A DNA stretch of 64,000 nt, taken from positions 1 through 64,000 of the forward strand of contig VOPT01000003.1 in the NCBI GenBank assembly GCA_009594865.1, in the 5' to 3' direction. The notes under the pieces are model-generated. The model was not told where the DNA came from. It saw nothing but the letters and a program-made list of their open reading frames with translations, and searched no databases. Positions 25,840 through 33,402 of the stretch are shown in pieces (the stretch's first letter is position 1; each line of letters starts with the position of its first letter). The stretch comes from Nitrospira sp. (GTDB lineage: Bacteria; Nitrospirota; Nitrospiria; Nitrospirales; Nitrospiraceae). Both the position numbers and the translations under genes were made by a program.

Positions 25840-25936
25840 AGGAGATATTAGAGAGCACCGTCGCCTAGCAATCACATTAGGTGGAGAACTCACTCGCTCA
25901 GCACCCCATCCCGGGCGCTGGGGAGACGGAGGAATC

Positions 25937-26611
25937 ATGAATAGCCTGCAGCAATCTGCGCGCTCGCCCATAATGAGTTGGCTGAATCGGATGATTCTCG
26001 GTGGCTTACTGGGGGCAGTCCTGGCGCTGCTTCTGGTCCCCGATGCCTGGGCTGTTCAAGCCACGCCGGTCAGCCTCAGCTTTAGTGCTGTGCAGGGAGG
26101 GCCTAACCCGACGAACCAGGTAGTGACCATCTCTAAAAGCACGTCGCGTCAGGTAGGATGGAAGGCCGTTGACGATGCTGCGTGGTTGAGTGCCGCACCT
26201 TCCTCGGGATCCATCACCAGTTCAGCCCAGGTCGTGGTGGCGGTCAATGTCAGTGGATTGGCTGCCGGCACGTACAGTGGCTCGCTGAAGGTGACGTTGA
26301 GTAAGGGCGGGAGTCTTTCGATCCCTGTGACCTTGACGGTCGCCTCGGCCATCTCCACCAAGGCGGCAACGACCGCAACCACGGCAACCCTCTCGTGGGC
26401 GCCCAACATGGATAGTGATCTGGCGGGGTACAAGGTGTACATGGGCACCACGTCCGGTCTCTATGGCACGCCGGTAGACGTCGGGAATGTGACCACCTAT
26501 ACCGCCGGCAACTTAACAGCTGGCACCACGTATTACTTTTCCGTGACCGCCTATGACCAAAGCAGGAACGAAAGTATCCACTCCGGCGAAGTGAGCAAGA
26601 GCATTTATTGA
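25937..26611 (+). CDS. Secreted BACON and fibronectin type III domain protein
   Basis: A 224-residue exported protein. GGAGGAATC precedes the ATG. Signal peptide near residues 15-40 (ILGGLLGAVLALLLVPDAWA). A BACON-like Ig domain spans about 42-135 (LSFSAVQGGPNPTNQVVTIS, DDAAWLSAAPSSGSITSS, AGTYSGSLKVTLS). A fibronectin type III domain follows (ATLSWAPNMDSDLAGYKVYM, GTTYYFSVTAYDQSRNES). BACON domains are thought to bind carbohydrate or mucin-type glycans. The sigma-54 promoter upstream suggests enhancer-dependent control, as for exopolysaccharide-linked genes. Confidence 0.88.
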   Translation: MNSLQQSARSPIMSWLNRMILGGLLGAVLALLLVPDAWAVQATPVSLSFSAVQGGPNPTNQVVTISKSTSRQVGWKAVDDAAWLSAAPSSGSITSSAQVVVAVNVSGLAAGTYSGSLKVTLSKGGSLSIPVTLTVASAISTKAATTATTATLSWAPNMDSDLAGYKVYMGTTSGLYGTPVDVGNVTTYTAGNLTAGTTYYFSVTAYDQSRNESIHSGEVSKSIY

Positions 26612-26662
26612 CATGACGAAATTCGTCGGGCGAAATGTGGCATCACGGGCTACGCCTGTGTC

Positions 26663-27049
26663 TTACTTCTTGCTCTGTACTGCCAGTTCCCACCGGTAGC
26701 CGTCTGGGTCGGTAAACCAGATCCCCATGCTCTTGGATCCTGGCGCCACGGGCCCGATTTCATCCCCCGGATCTTCGACCTGTACCTTGAGTTTTTTGAG
26801 ATGCGCCAGAGCCTTCTTGAGTATGGTCATCGTGGGCAGATGGAACGCCACATGCCCAATAGTTTTGGGTGATGGCTTGCCTTTGGTGAAGACGATCAGC
26901 GTATTGGCATTGCCGATTCCCACGCCGCCTTCATACTCAAACTGTTTGCTGAGTCCGGATACGCGCATAAACCACTTGGCGCTTGCACGCGGGTCGCGCA
27001 CCGCCAGTCCGAAATGCCACACGGGGCCGAGCGTGAATGGAACGTTCAT
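26663..27049 (-). CDS. VOC/glyoxalase-superfamily protein
   Basis: A 128-residue single-domain protein with the beta-alpha-beta-beta-beta pattern of the vicinal oxygen chelate fold: HFGLAVRDPRASAKWFMRVS at the start, GHVAFHLPTMTILKKALAHL in the middle, and MGIWFTDPDGYRWELAVQ at the end, including a metal-ligand-like His and Glu. Substrate unknown. Confidence 0.9.
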   Translation of the reverse strand: MNVPFTLGPVWHFGLAVRDPRASAKWFMRVSGLSKQFEYEGGVGIGNANTLIVFTKGKPSPKTIGHVAFHLPTMTILKKALAHLKKLKVQVEDPGDEIGPVAPGSKSMGIWFTDPDGYRWELAVQSKK

Positions 27050-27085
27050 GTCCGTGACCTCCTGGTTAGGAAACGAGGCCCCATC

Positions 27086-27652
27086 CTACCATGGGAGCGC
27101 GAGGGCTGAGGTTACAGTATCTTCCGCGCACTTTCCCGCCCGATTCTCGTGATTCAGTAACCACCGTTTGCGGTCCAGCCCACCACCATAGCCCGTGAGG
27201 GATCCGTCCGCGCCGATGACCCGGTGACAAGGGACGACGATGCTCACGGGGTTCGCGCCATTGGCCAGTCCCACGGCGCGCACCGCCGTCGGTTGCCCGA
27301 TGCGTTTCGCCAGGTCACCGTAGCTCACCGTCTCTCCTGCGGGAATCTCGCGCAGCGCGTTCCAGACACGTTTCTGGAACGGAGTGCCTGCCGCTACTGT
27401 GAGCAGAGAGTCGATGGCGCGGAGATGGCCCTCGAAGTATGCCGAGAGGGCCGCAGCATGGCACGTTGAGTTGAGTGCCGGTGTCACCACCACGCCCTGT
27501 GAGCCGTAATGGCGCGCCAACAGTCGCCGCATGCGATCCTCGAAGTCCAGCCAATCGACCGCACGCAACTGCTCTTGCTCGTCTGACGCCATCACTAAAG
27601 TTCCGATCGGCGTGACCAGGGTTTCTGTCAACAGATGAAGTTGTTGAGACAT
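27086..27652 (-). CDS. ogt: Methylated-DNA--protein-cysteine methyltransferase
   Basis: A 188-residue suicide repair protein that takes the methyl group from O6-methylguanine onto Cys in VVPCHRVIG. The helix-turn-helix segment VWNALREIPAGETVSYGDLAKRIG and the loop GYGGGLDRKRWLLNHE are conserved. GGAG precedes the ATG at 27652; an upstream in-frame start is less likely. It lies 28 bases after the ada-alkA fusion gene on the same strand, so the two are likely co-expressed in alkylation repair. Confidence 0.95.
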   Translation of the reverse strand: MSQQLHLLTETLVTPIGTLVMASDEQEQLRAVDWLDFEDRMRRLLARHYGSQGVVVTPALNSTCHAAALSAYFEGHLRAIDSLLTVAAGTPFQKRVWNALREIPAGETVSYGDLAKRIGQPTAVRAVGLANGANPVSIVVPCHRVIGADGSLTGYGGGLDRKRWLLNHENRAGKCAEDTVTSALALPW

Positions 27653-27680
27653 GAGGCATCTCCGTGTAGGTGTGACAGGG

Positions 27681-29150
27681 CTATTGACCAGCGGTCCAGA
27701 GATATTGTGCCGCATAGGCCCGCCATGGTCGCCAGGCCTCCGCGCGTTGCAATAGGTGAGAGGTCTTGGTCTGTTCTCCTATCAGATGCTTGGCGCTACG
27801 TAGCAGGCCGAGATCACCGGCCGGGAAGGCGTCCGGTTCACGGAAGGCGCGCAAGGCGATATAGTGCGCCGTCCACGCTCCGATGCCAGGAATTGTCTGC
27901 AGTCGCGTGAGACGTTCTTCGACTGATCCACCAGGCATGAAGAGTTGTGGTTGAGAGGTTGCCGCTTGGGCGAGGGCAGTGATTGTCGCCCGCCGCGCGG
28001 CAGGCATGCCGAGACGGCCCAAGTCGGCGGTGGCGAGACAGCGAGCCGTCGGAAACGTCCGCCTGAGGCGCTTGTCCTCTGTGTATGGAAAGGGTTCTCC
28101 CCACAGTTCGACCAATGTTCCGCCTAGCCGGCGCGCAGCTGTGACCGTGACCTGCTGTCCCAGCACCGCGCGGATAGCCAGTTCAAACCCGTCCCAACAA
28201 CCAGGGGCCCGCAATCCCGGTCGCGCGGCGATGAGGGGCGCAAGGGTCGCATCCTGTGAAAGATGGGCAGTGATCGCCTCGACGTCTGCTGCGACGTCGA
28301 ACTGATGTCTGATACGGGAGACAATGGTCTGGAGCGCGCGGACCGATGGAAAATCAATGGTGGCCATCAGGCTGTGTCTGTCCGGTCTGTGCTCGATGGT
28401 GATCGTGCCTGTCAGCTCTTCGTGGAGGACGCTACGGCGGTAGCCATTGTCTTCGACGACCTCCAGCCCTTCGATGGTGCGTGCGCGCAGGTATTGCAGC
28501 ATGCTGTCCCAGTCGTACGGTGGCTGATAAGGGATCTGCAACACAACGGGCGCAGTGGCAGGAAGATGTGAGCTCGCGGTCGTGGTGGCACGGCGCAATT
28601 CGCCCGGGGCTCGATGATAGAGCGAGCGGAAGGCGTGATTGAACCGGCGGACACTCCCGAATCCTCCCGCAAGCGCCACATCGGTCATCGAGAGTGTTGT
28701 GTCGTGGAGCAATTGCTTGGCGAACAGCAATCGTCTGGACTGAGCCACCGCGACTGGCGTCACACCGAGATGTTGATCGAAGAGCCGGCGTAACTGCCGC
28801 GCACCCATGCCGACGCGCATCGCGAGTGTCTCGACCGTGCCGTCCTCATGATCCAGAAATCCATCACCAATCAGTGCCAGCGCACGAGAGACGGTGTTCG
28901 AAGTGCCTCGCCAGCCGGGTAGCTCGGGAGCAATTTCTGGGCGGCAACGCAGGCAGGCGCGGAAGCCAGCCGCTTGAGCCGCCGCACTGCCGGAGAAAAA
29001 TCGACAGTTTTCCCGTTTCGGCGTACGGGCCGGGCAGATCGGCCGGCAATAGATACCTGTCGAGGTCACGCCGACGAAGAGGCGGCCATCAAACCTCGGG
29101 TCGCGGGTTTGCAGGGCGCGGTAGCTGATCTCGGGATCGAGCGGTTCCAC
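27681..29150 (-). CDS. Ada-type regulator fused to AlkA DNA-3-methyladenine glycosylase
   Basis: A 489-residue fusion. The Ada zinc/methyl-acceptor domain has GIYCRPICPA (Cys35, Cys39) and FRACLRCRPE. An AraC-type helix-turn-helix follows (VETLAMRVGMGARQLRRLFD; MTDVALAGGFGSVRRFNHAF). Then the AlkA N-domain and HhH-GPD glycosylase with IPGIGAWTAHYIALRAF and the catalytic-Asp segment FPAGDLGLLRSAKHLIG. No O6-methylguanine transferase domain is fused; that activity is supplied by the next gene. GTG at 29150 is taken as start; a TTG at 29168 is the alternative. Confidence 0.92.
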   Translation of the reverse strand: MEPLDPEISYRALQTRDPRFDGRLFVGVTSTGIYCRPICPARTPKRENCRFFSGSAAAQAAGFRACLRCRPEIAPELPGWRGTSNTVSRALALIGDGFLDHEDGTVETLAMRVGMGARQLRRLFDQHLGVTPVAVAQSRRLLFAKQLLHDTTLSMTDVALAGGFGSVRRFNHAFRSLYHRAPGELRRATTTASSHLPATAPVVLQIPYQPPYDWDSMLQYLRARTIEGLEVVEDNGYRRSVLHEELTGTITIEHRPDRHSLMATIDFPSVRALQTIVSRIRHQFDVAADVEAITAHLSQDATLAPLIAARPGLRAPGCWDGFELAIRAVLGQQVTVTAARRLGGTLVELWGEPFPYTEDKRLRRTFPTARCLATADLGRLGMPAARRATITALAQAATSQPQLFMPGGSVEERLTRLQTIPGIGAWTAHYIALRAFREPDAFPAGDLGLLRSAKHLIGEQTKTSHLLQRAEAWRPWRAYAAQYLWTAGQ

Positions 29151-29259
29151 GCACGTACTCTGCCACAATCCGCGAAGAAATTCCGGCCGTTTTCGGACGC
29201 GACCATTCGGTTGCGGCCGTCACAAAGATGAGCGTGAAACGAGCGCTGTGGTCGGGCTA

Positions 29260-30210
29260 TCAGGCGCGAGGGTGCGCGGCGGTTTTGGCCTTTGCCATCA
29301 TCTTGCAGTAGGAGCAGGTGCCGGCGGTGGTAGGTTGGCCGCAAGTCGTGCAGGGCGCGAGCGTCCGTTGATCCTTTTCGGCCATGGATTCGGTCGCCGG
29401 GGCAACGGTGGTTTGTTTGTCGAGAAATCCCCAATAGAAACGCTGCTTGGTGCCGGGCGATTCCGTTTCCAGCCGGTTGAGGACTTCTTTATAGAGGATC
29501 ATCTTCGAGCCCTTGGCCATGGGGCATTCTTCGACGATGTAGTCGATGCGATTGACCACCGCATAGGCCGCGATCTCTCGTTCGGACAACCGGCAGAGCG
29601 GCTTGACCTTTTTCGCGAATCCTTCCACCGATGCCGGCAGGGTGGGGCTCTGCTTATCGAGGTAGTCGTTCTGCCAGTGCAAAACATTACCCAACAGACG
29701 CGCCGCTTCATCGTCGAGGTTGTGGCCGGTGGCCATGACGTCATACTCCTGCTCCACGGCTGCGCGATTGAATTGGTAGCGCTTGATCGTCCCGCAGGTT
29801 GAGCAGGTCGGACGGTGAAGAATCGTCGCCAGTTCACGAATGCCGGCCCCGGCTTCCTGTTCGACGACATGCACGAGCAGTTTCGCACCATGGGAGGCGG
29901 CCACCGTATCGGCATAGTGCCGCACTTTCCGGTGTGATTCTTCCGAATAGGCGCCGATGCCGAGATTCACGTAGAGCGCGTCAGCCCGGTATCCAAGCGC
30001 GAGCAGAATATGCCAGAGAGCCAGACTGTCTTTACCGCCGGAGACCGCCACGAGAATCCGGTCTTCAGGCGCAAACATCTTGAAAGCCTTAATGGCACGC
30101 GCCACCTGTTCGTGGACAAAGGTCGTAAAGCAGGCCTTGCAGAAGGCGGCATTGTGCCGCGGCAATCCGATCACCGCGCGTGTACTGGTCGGGCACTTGC
30201 TACAATTCAT
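29260..30210 (-). CDS. TtcA/TtuA-family tRNA thiolation ATPase
   Basis: A 316-residue PP-loop ATP pyrophosphatase. The N-terminal zinc ribbon has CSKCP and FCKACF; the ATP motif is AVSGGKDSLALW; Fe-S-type Cys residues are in RPTCSTCGTIKR and KPLCRLSERE; the C-terminal zinc ribbon is CTTCGQPTTAGTCSYC. Double zinc ribbons and CxxC position are as in TtuA, which adenylates tRNA for 2-thiolation using a ubiquitin-like sulfur donor. Such a donor is encoded 134 bases downstream (30345-30545 lies upstream of it on the minus strand). tRNA position modified cannot be told. Confidence 0.92.
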   Translation of the reverse strand: MNCSKCPTSTRAVIGLPRHNAAFCKACFTTFVHEQVARAIKAFKMFAPEDRILVAVSGGKDSLALWHILLALGYRADALYVNLGIGAYSEESHRKVRHYADTVAASHGAKLLVHVVEQEAGAGIRELATILHRPTCSTCGTIKRYQFNRAAVEQEYDVMATGHNLDDEAARLLGNVLHWQNDYLDKQSPTLPASVEGFAKKVKPLCRLSEREIAAYAVVNRIDYIVEECPMAKGSKMILYKEVLNRLETESPGTKQRFYWGFLDKQTTVAPATESMAEKDQRTLAPCTTCGQPTTAGTCSYCKMMAKAKTAAHPRA

Positions 30211-30220
30211 GGTGTCAAAA

Positions 30221-30259
30221 GTGTTGAGTGGTCAGTGGTTAGTGTTGAGTGAGAAAGTG
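30221..30259. repeat. Short degenerate tandem repeat, GTGTTGAGT units
   Basis: GTGTTGAGT occurs at 30221 and again at 30242 with GTCAGTGGTTA between, followed by GAGAAAGTG. A related string occurs in the amgK-murU gap (39001-39025, opposite orientation) and a weaker one at 30901. A small dispersed intergenic repeat. Confidence 0.5.
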
Positions 30260-30344
30260 ACTGTCATGGCTTGCCAAGACCGGATGTGTGCCTGCGAGGC
30301 CTCTCCGAGGGAAGACCCAACGCTCACCACTTGGAACTCACCGC

Positions 30345-30545
30345 CTACCCTGAGCCGCCGGAAATCACTGGCCGGATTTCAATCTGGTCGGCGTCGGCAA
30401 GCATTTCATCTTCCGTCACGAGTTCATCGCCCCGGATGACCAGATGCGCTTCCATGACCAAGTTGAGTTCGCGCAGCAGTTCCTTGGTGCGTTTGGGACC
30501 CTTAATTTCGACTTGTCTGTGAGGGTGACTCAACTGAACGAGCAT
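30345..30545 (-). CDS. MoaD/ThiS/TtuB-like sulfur-carrier protein
   Basis: A 66-residue beta-grasp protein: MLVQLSHPHRQVEIKGPKRT, LLRELNLVMEAHLVIRGDEL, DEMLADADQIEIRPVISGGSG. The late DxDxIEIRPVISGG segment is the signature of ubiquitin-like sulfur carriers. Unusually, it ends GGSG rather than GG. The ATG at 30545 gives the family length; a longer frame to 30605 is not protein-like. Located just upstream of the TtuA-like gene on the same strand, so it likely donates sulfur to it. Confidence 0.88.
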   Translation of the reverse strand: MLVQLSHPHRQVEIKGPKRTKELLRELNLVMEAHLVIRGDELVTEDEMLADADQIEIRPVISGGSG

Positions 30546-30675
30546 GCGCGATGATACGGCTGATACGCGCGGGATTGCAATCGGATCATGATCCGTGGAA
30601 AGCACGCGGAGAAGCGGCGTTGCGTGAGGCCAGCTGAAGCCAGCTCGCGGCCCAGTCCTGACCTGCTAGGGATCC

Positions 30676-30831
30676 TTACTTGACGTTCTGGATGATCTGG
30701 TAGATCAGCAATGCGACCACGCCAAGGAACAACGTCGCGGATGCCAAGGCCAGACGTTCATATTTCTGGTTGTTGACGTCCACTGCACTGAATGAAGAAT
30801 TTTTCCAATCAAGATTTTGTTCGTTCACCAT
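30676..30831 (-). CDS. Small single-span membrane protein
   Basis: A 51-residue protein with AGGAGG at optimal distance before the ATG. A polar N-terminus ([20 protein letters not shown]) is followed by one hydrophobic helix ([20 protein letters not shown]) and a short QNVK tail. No family recognised; the strong ribosome binding site and clean helix make it a likely real gene. Confidence 0.7.
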   Translation of the reverse strand: MVNEQNLDWKNSSFSAVDVNNQKYERLALASATLFLGVVALLIYQIIQNVK

Positions 30832-31087
30832 GTCCTCCTACCTCTACCGTCCCGGTATTCGTTGCCTCCCCATCCCGATTCATGGGATGCATGGATGCAT
30901 GACTGAGCACTGAGGTTGATGGCCGTTCAGACCTGCCGAGAGGCCCTAGAGATAGCACCGGGTTGGTATGCGCTTGCACGCCCAGGAATTGCATGGAAAA
31001 TTACCGGAAAAAATTCTGGTAACGCTCGAGTTTTATCCAATTCGTCGAGGCGAGTTGAGGGACACTGAGCTGCGAAAAGGCCGAACG

Positions 31088-32204
31088 TCAGTGGGCGAGT
31101 TCCCGAAACCAGCTATACAGATCGGAGTGTGCGAGGGCTTCTTCGGCGACCTCGTGTCCCAGCGAGTTCCAGTGGTTGTCGGTCGCGAATTCTAGAGGGC
31201 GATGGTGCTGGGCAAAATGCTCGGCAAACAGGGGTTGCAGGTCGAGGACTTCAAACCCGCCTTGGTGGGCGCGCGTCACAAAATACTGTCGCATGATATC
31301 GAAATAGGACCCGGTGGCTAGCTGCCACGTTGCGGCGTTGTAGATATGCGGGCGCATGCCGTCCACGGCGAAGAGGATCCGATGCGCCGGAAGACCGGCG
31401 GCTTCGGCCGCGCGTGTCAGAAACGTGTCGATTGCTCGTTGCGCATCAGCAATTCGTACGGGGTCGGCTTTGGCCACGGTATTTCCGACGAATGCGAGGT
31501 GGTTCGAGGGACGGCCAAGTGGCAGGTGTTGCCACTTCAGTACAAAGTTGAGGAGGTCCGTGTTCAGCGTGACATAACGCACCAGGGCAGACGCGCGAAT
31601 GATGCGGCGCCAGAGAGAGGGACGATAATCGAGTCGTCGCAGTGCCAGAGCCCCCTGTGCATCTTCCGCAAAATAGGAATGCCCCGGTTCATTCTTGTAT
31701 TTCAATAAGCTCTCGTCGAAATCGTTGCCGATGATGAGGACGACCATCGCCTGAGGATGAAACAGCCTCGACGCATACTCCGCATAGGCCAGGTAGCTGC
31801 TGAGGGCTGAACTAGAGGTTCCGAAAGAATAGACGCGTTGGGCTTGGGGCGGAGCGGCTCGAGAGTCGTCCGGCGACAGTGTCGCGAAACGGCACCATCA
31901 ACGCTTTCACATAACTGTCGCCAATGAGAGCCAGAAGCGAAGACCGCTGGCCGGGCAGATAGTCCTGGTCGTGCACGAAACCGAGGTTGTTGGTGTGAGC
32001 GACATTCACGATGGCAAAGTTCCAGTCGGCAGACCAGACGAATGTCCGGTTCGGCTCCAGAGAACGGACCGGATGCTCTTGATCGACGACCTGGGGGCGC
32101 GCGCCCTCATTGACCGGTAGGAACCGCAGCACCAATTCCATAGTGAGCAGCGCCAGCAGCAGTCCGAGGGTGATGCTGATGAAAGGAAACGCGGCCCGTC
32201 TCAT
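31088..32204 (-). pseudogene. SGNH-hydrolase-like envelope protein, frameshifted
   Basis: The first 130 codons hold an N-terminal transmembrane anchor (FPFISITLGLLLALLTMELV) and the SGNH block I motif ALIGDSYVKALMVPF. Near 31860 the frame runs off into RLSSRSAPSPTRLFFRNL and stops at 31812. In the next frame the protein continues as PQAQRVYSFGTSSSALSSYL (about 31850 on), then VVLIIGNDFDESLLKYKNEP and the C-terminal catalytic block ATDNHWNSLGH. The whole span is 1117 bases, one more than a multiple of three, in agreement with a one-base insertion. Intact length would be about 371 residues. Probably acted on cell-surface polysaccharide acyl groups. Confidence 0.82.
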
Positions 32205-32299
32205 GCCAGGCAGGCACCAAGCTGGAGATGGAACGACGAAGCCTCTTCAACGCCCCGCGCGGAACGCGGGCCTAGCGGTATCCATACGATGGGCCTCAA

Positions 32300-33301
32300 T
32301 TATAGAACGGCATCTCTGAGACATTTAGCCGCCTCTTCCGGTGCGACTGGATTAATGTAGAACCCGGTGCCCCACTCGAATCCCGCCACCTGCGTCAGTT
32401 TTGGGATGATCTCGATGTGCCAGTGATAGAAATCTCCCGTTTTTTCGTGGAGGGGTGAGCTGTGCAGGATGAAGTTATATGCCGGCCTGGCCAACACGGC
32501 ATCCATCCGGCGGAGTGCTTCCCCGAGCATCGGGGCCAGAAATTCGAATTGGGTTCGTTGACATTCCTCGAAGTAGCCGGCGTGGCGCTTCGGAAGAATC
32601 CACATTTCAAACGGAAATCTCGGGGCATACGGCGTAAGACACAGGAATTCCGGGTTCTCCAAGACGACGCGTGTGCCCTCCGAGGATTCCTGCCGCATGA
32701 TATCGCAATAGATGCATCGTTCCTTTTGTTGGAAGTGCTGTTTACAGCCATCGATCTCTTCGAGCACACTGGTCGGCACGACCGGCAAGGCGATCAACTG
32801 AGAATGGCTGTGTTCCAGCGTGGCCCCCGCAGCGGCGCCATGATTCTTGAAAATCAGGATGTAGCGAAGCCGGAGATCTTTCTTCAGGTCGAGAATCCGG
32901 TCGCGGTAGGCCCAGAGCACATCCTCCACCCGTTTTGCAGGAAGGTCGCCGAGGCTTTCTTTATGCGCCGGTGTTTCAATGATGACTTCATGGGCGCCGA
33001 TTCCGTTCATGCGGTCATACAAGCCGAGGCCTTCCCGCCCCATGTCTCCTTCCACGTGCAGGGCCGGAAACTTATTGGGGATGACCCGCACGGTCCAGTT
33101 CGGCCCGTCCGGCTCGGACGCATGCGGCCGATAGGCAAGGATTTCTCTCGGGGTCAGCCGTTCCTGTCCCGGGCAAAACGGACAGAGGGCTGCTGAAGCC
33201 AGCGGCGCGGACGGCATATGCACATCTTGCGGGCGCCCGCTCCGTTCGGTCGAAATAATCACCCAGCGGCCGACGATCGGGTCTCTTCTCAATTCGGGCA
33301 T
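32300..33301 (-). CDS. galT: Galactose-1-phosphate uridylyltransferase
   Basis: A 333-residue HIT-superfamily enzyme that exchanges UMP between UDP-glucose and galactose-1-phosphate. It opens with MPELRRDPIVGRWVIIS, has zinc-type CPFCPG and CIYCDI motifs, and an active-site LEHSHSQLIALP, HSH in place of the commoner HPH. AGGAG precedes the ATG at 33301; 38 upstream in-frame codons are not protein-like. It ends 95 bases before the SGNH pseudogene and starts about 100 bases after the GH57 gene; together they suggest glycogen or sugar metabolism. Confidence 0.93.
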   Translation of the reverse strand: MPELRRDPIVGRWVIISTERSGRPQDVHMPSAPLASAALCPFCPGQERLTPREILAYRPHASEPDGPNWTVRVIPNKFPALHVEGDMGREGLGLYDRMNGIGAHEVIIETPAHKESLGDLPAKRVEDVLWAYRDRILDLKKDLRLRYILIFKNHGAAAGATLEHSHSQLIALPVVPTSVLEEIDGCKQHFQQKERCIYCDIMRQESSEGTRVVLENPEFLCLTPYAPRFPFEMWILPKRHAGYFEECQRTQFEFLAPMLGEALRRMDAVLARPAYNFILHSSPLHEKTGDFYHWHIEIIPKLTQVAGFEWGTGFYINPVAPEEAAKCLRDAVL

Positions 33302-33402
33302 CTCATCTCCTGTCGTTCCAATCACGTGTGGGGCATGCGCACTGTTCAGAAGCGAATCGCTCTCGACCGATTCCGTGAGCAGGGAGCCGTGAACCGTATC
33401 GT

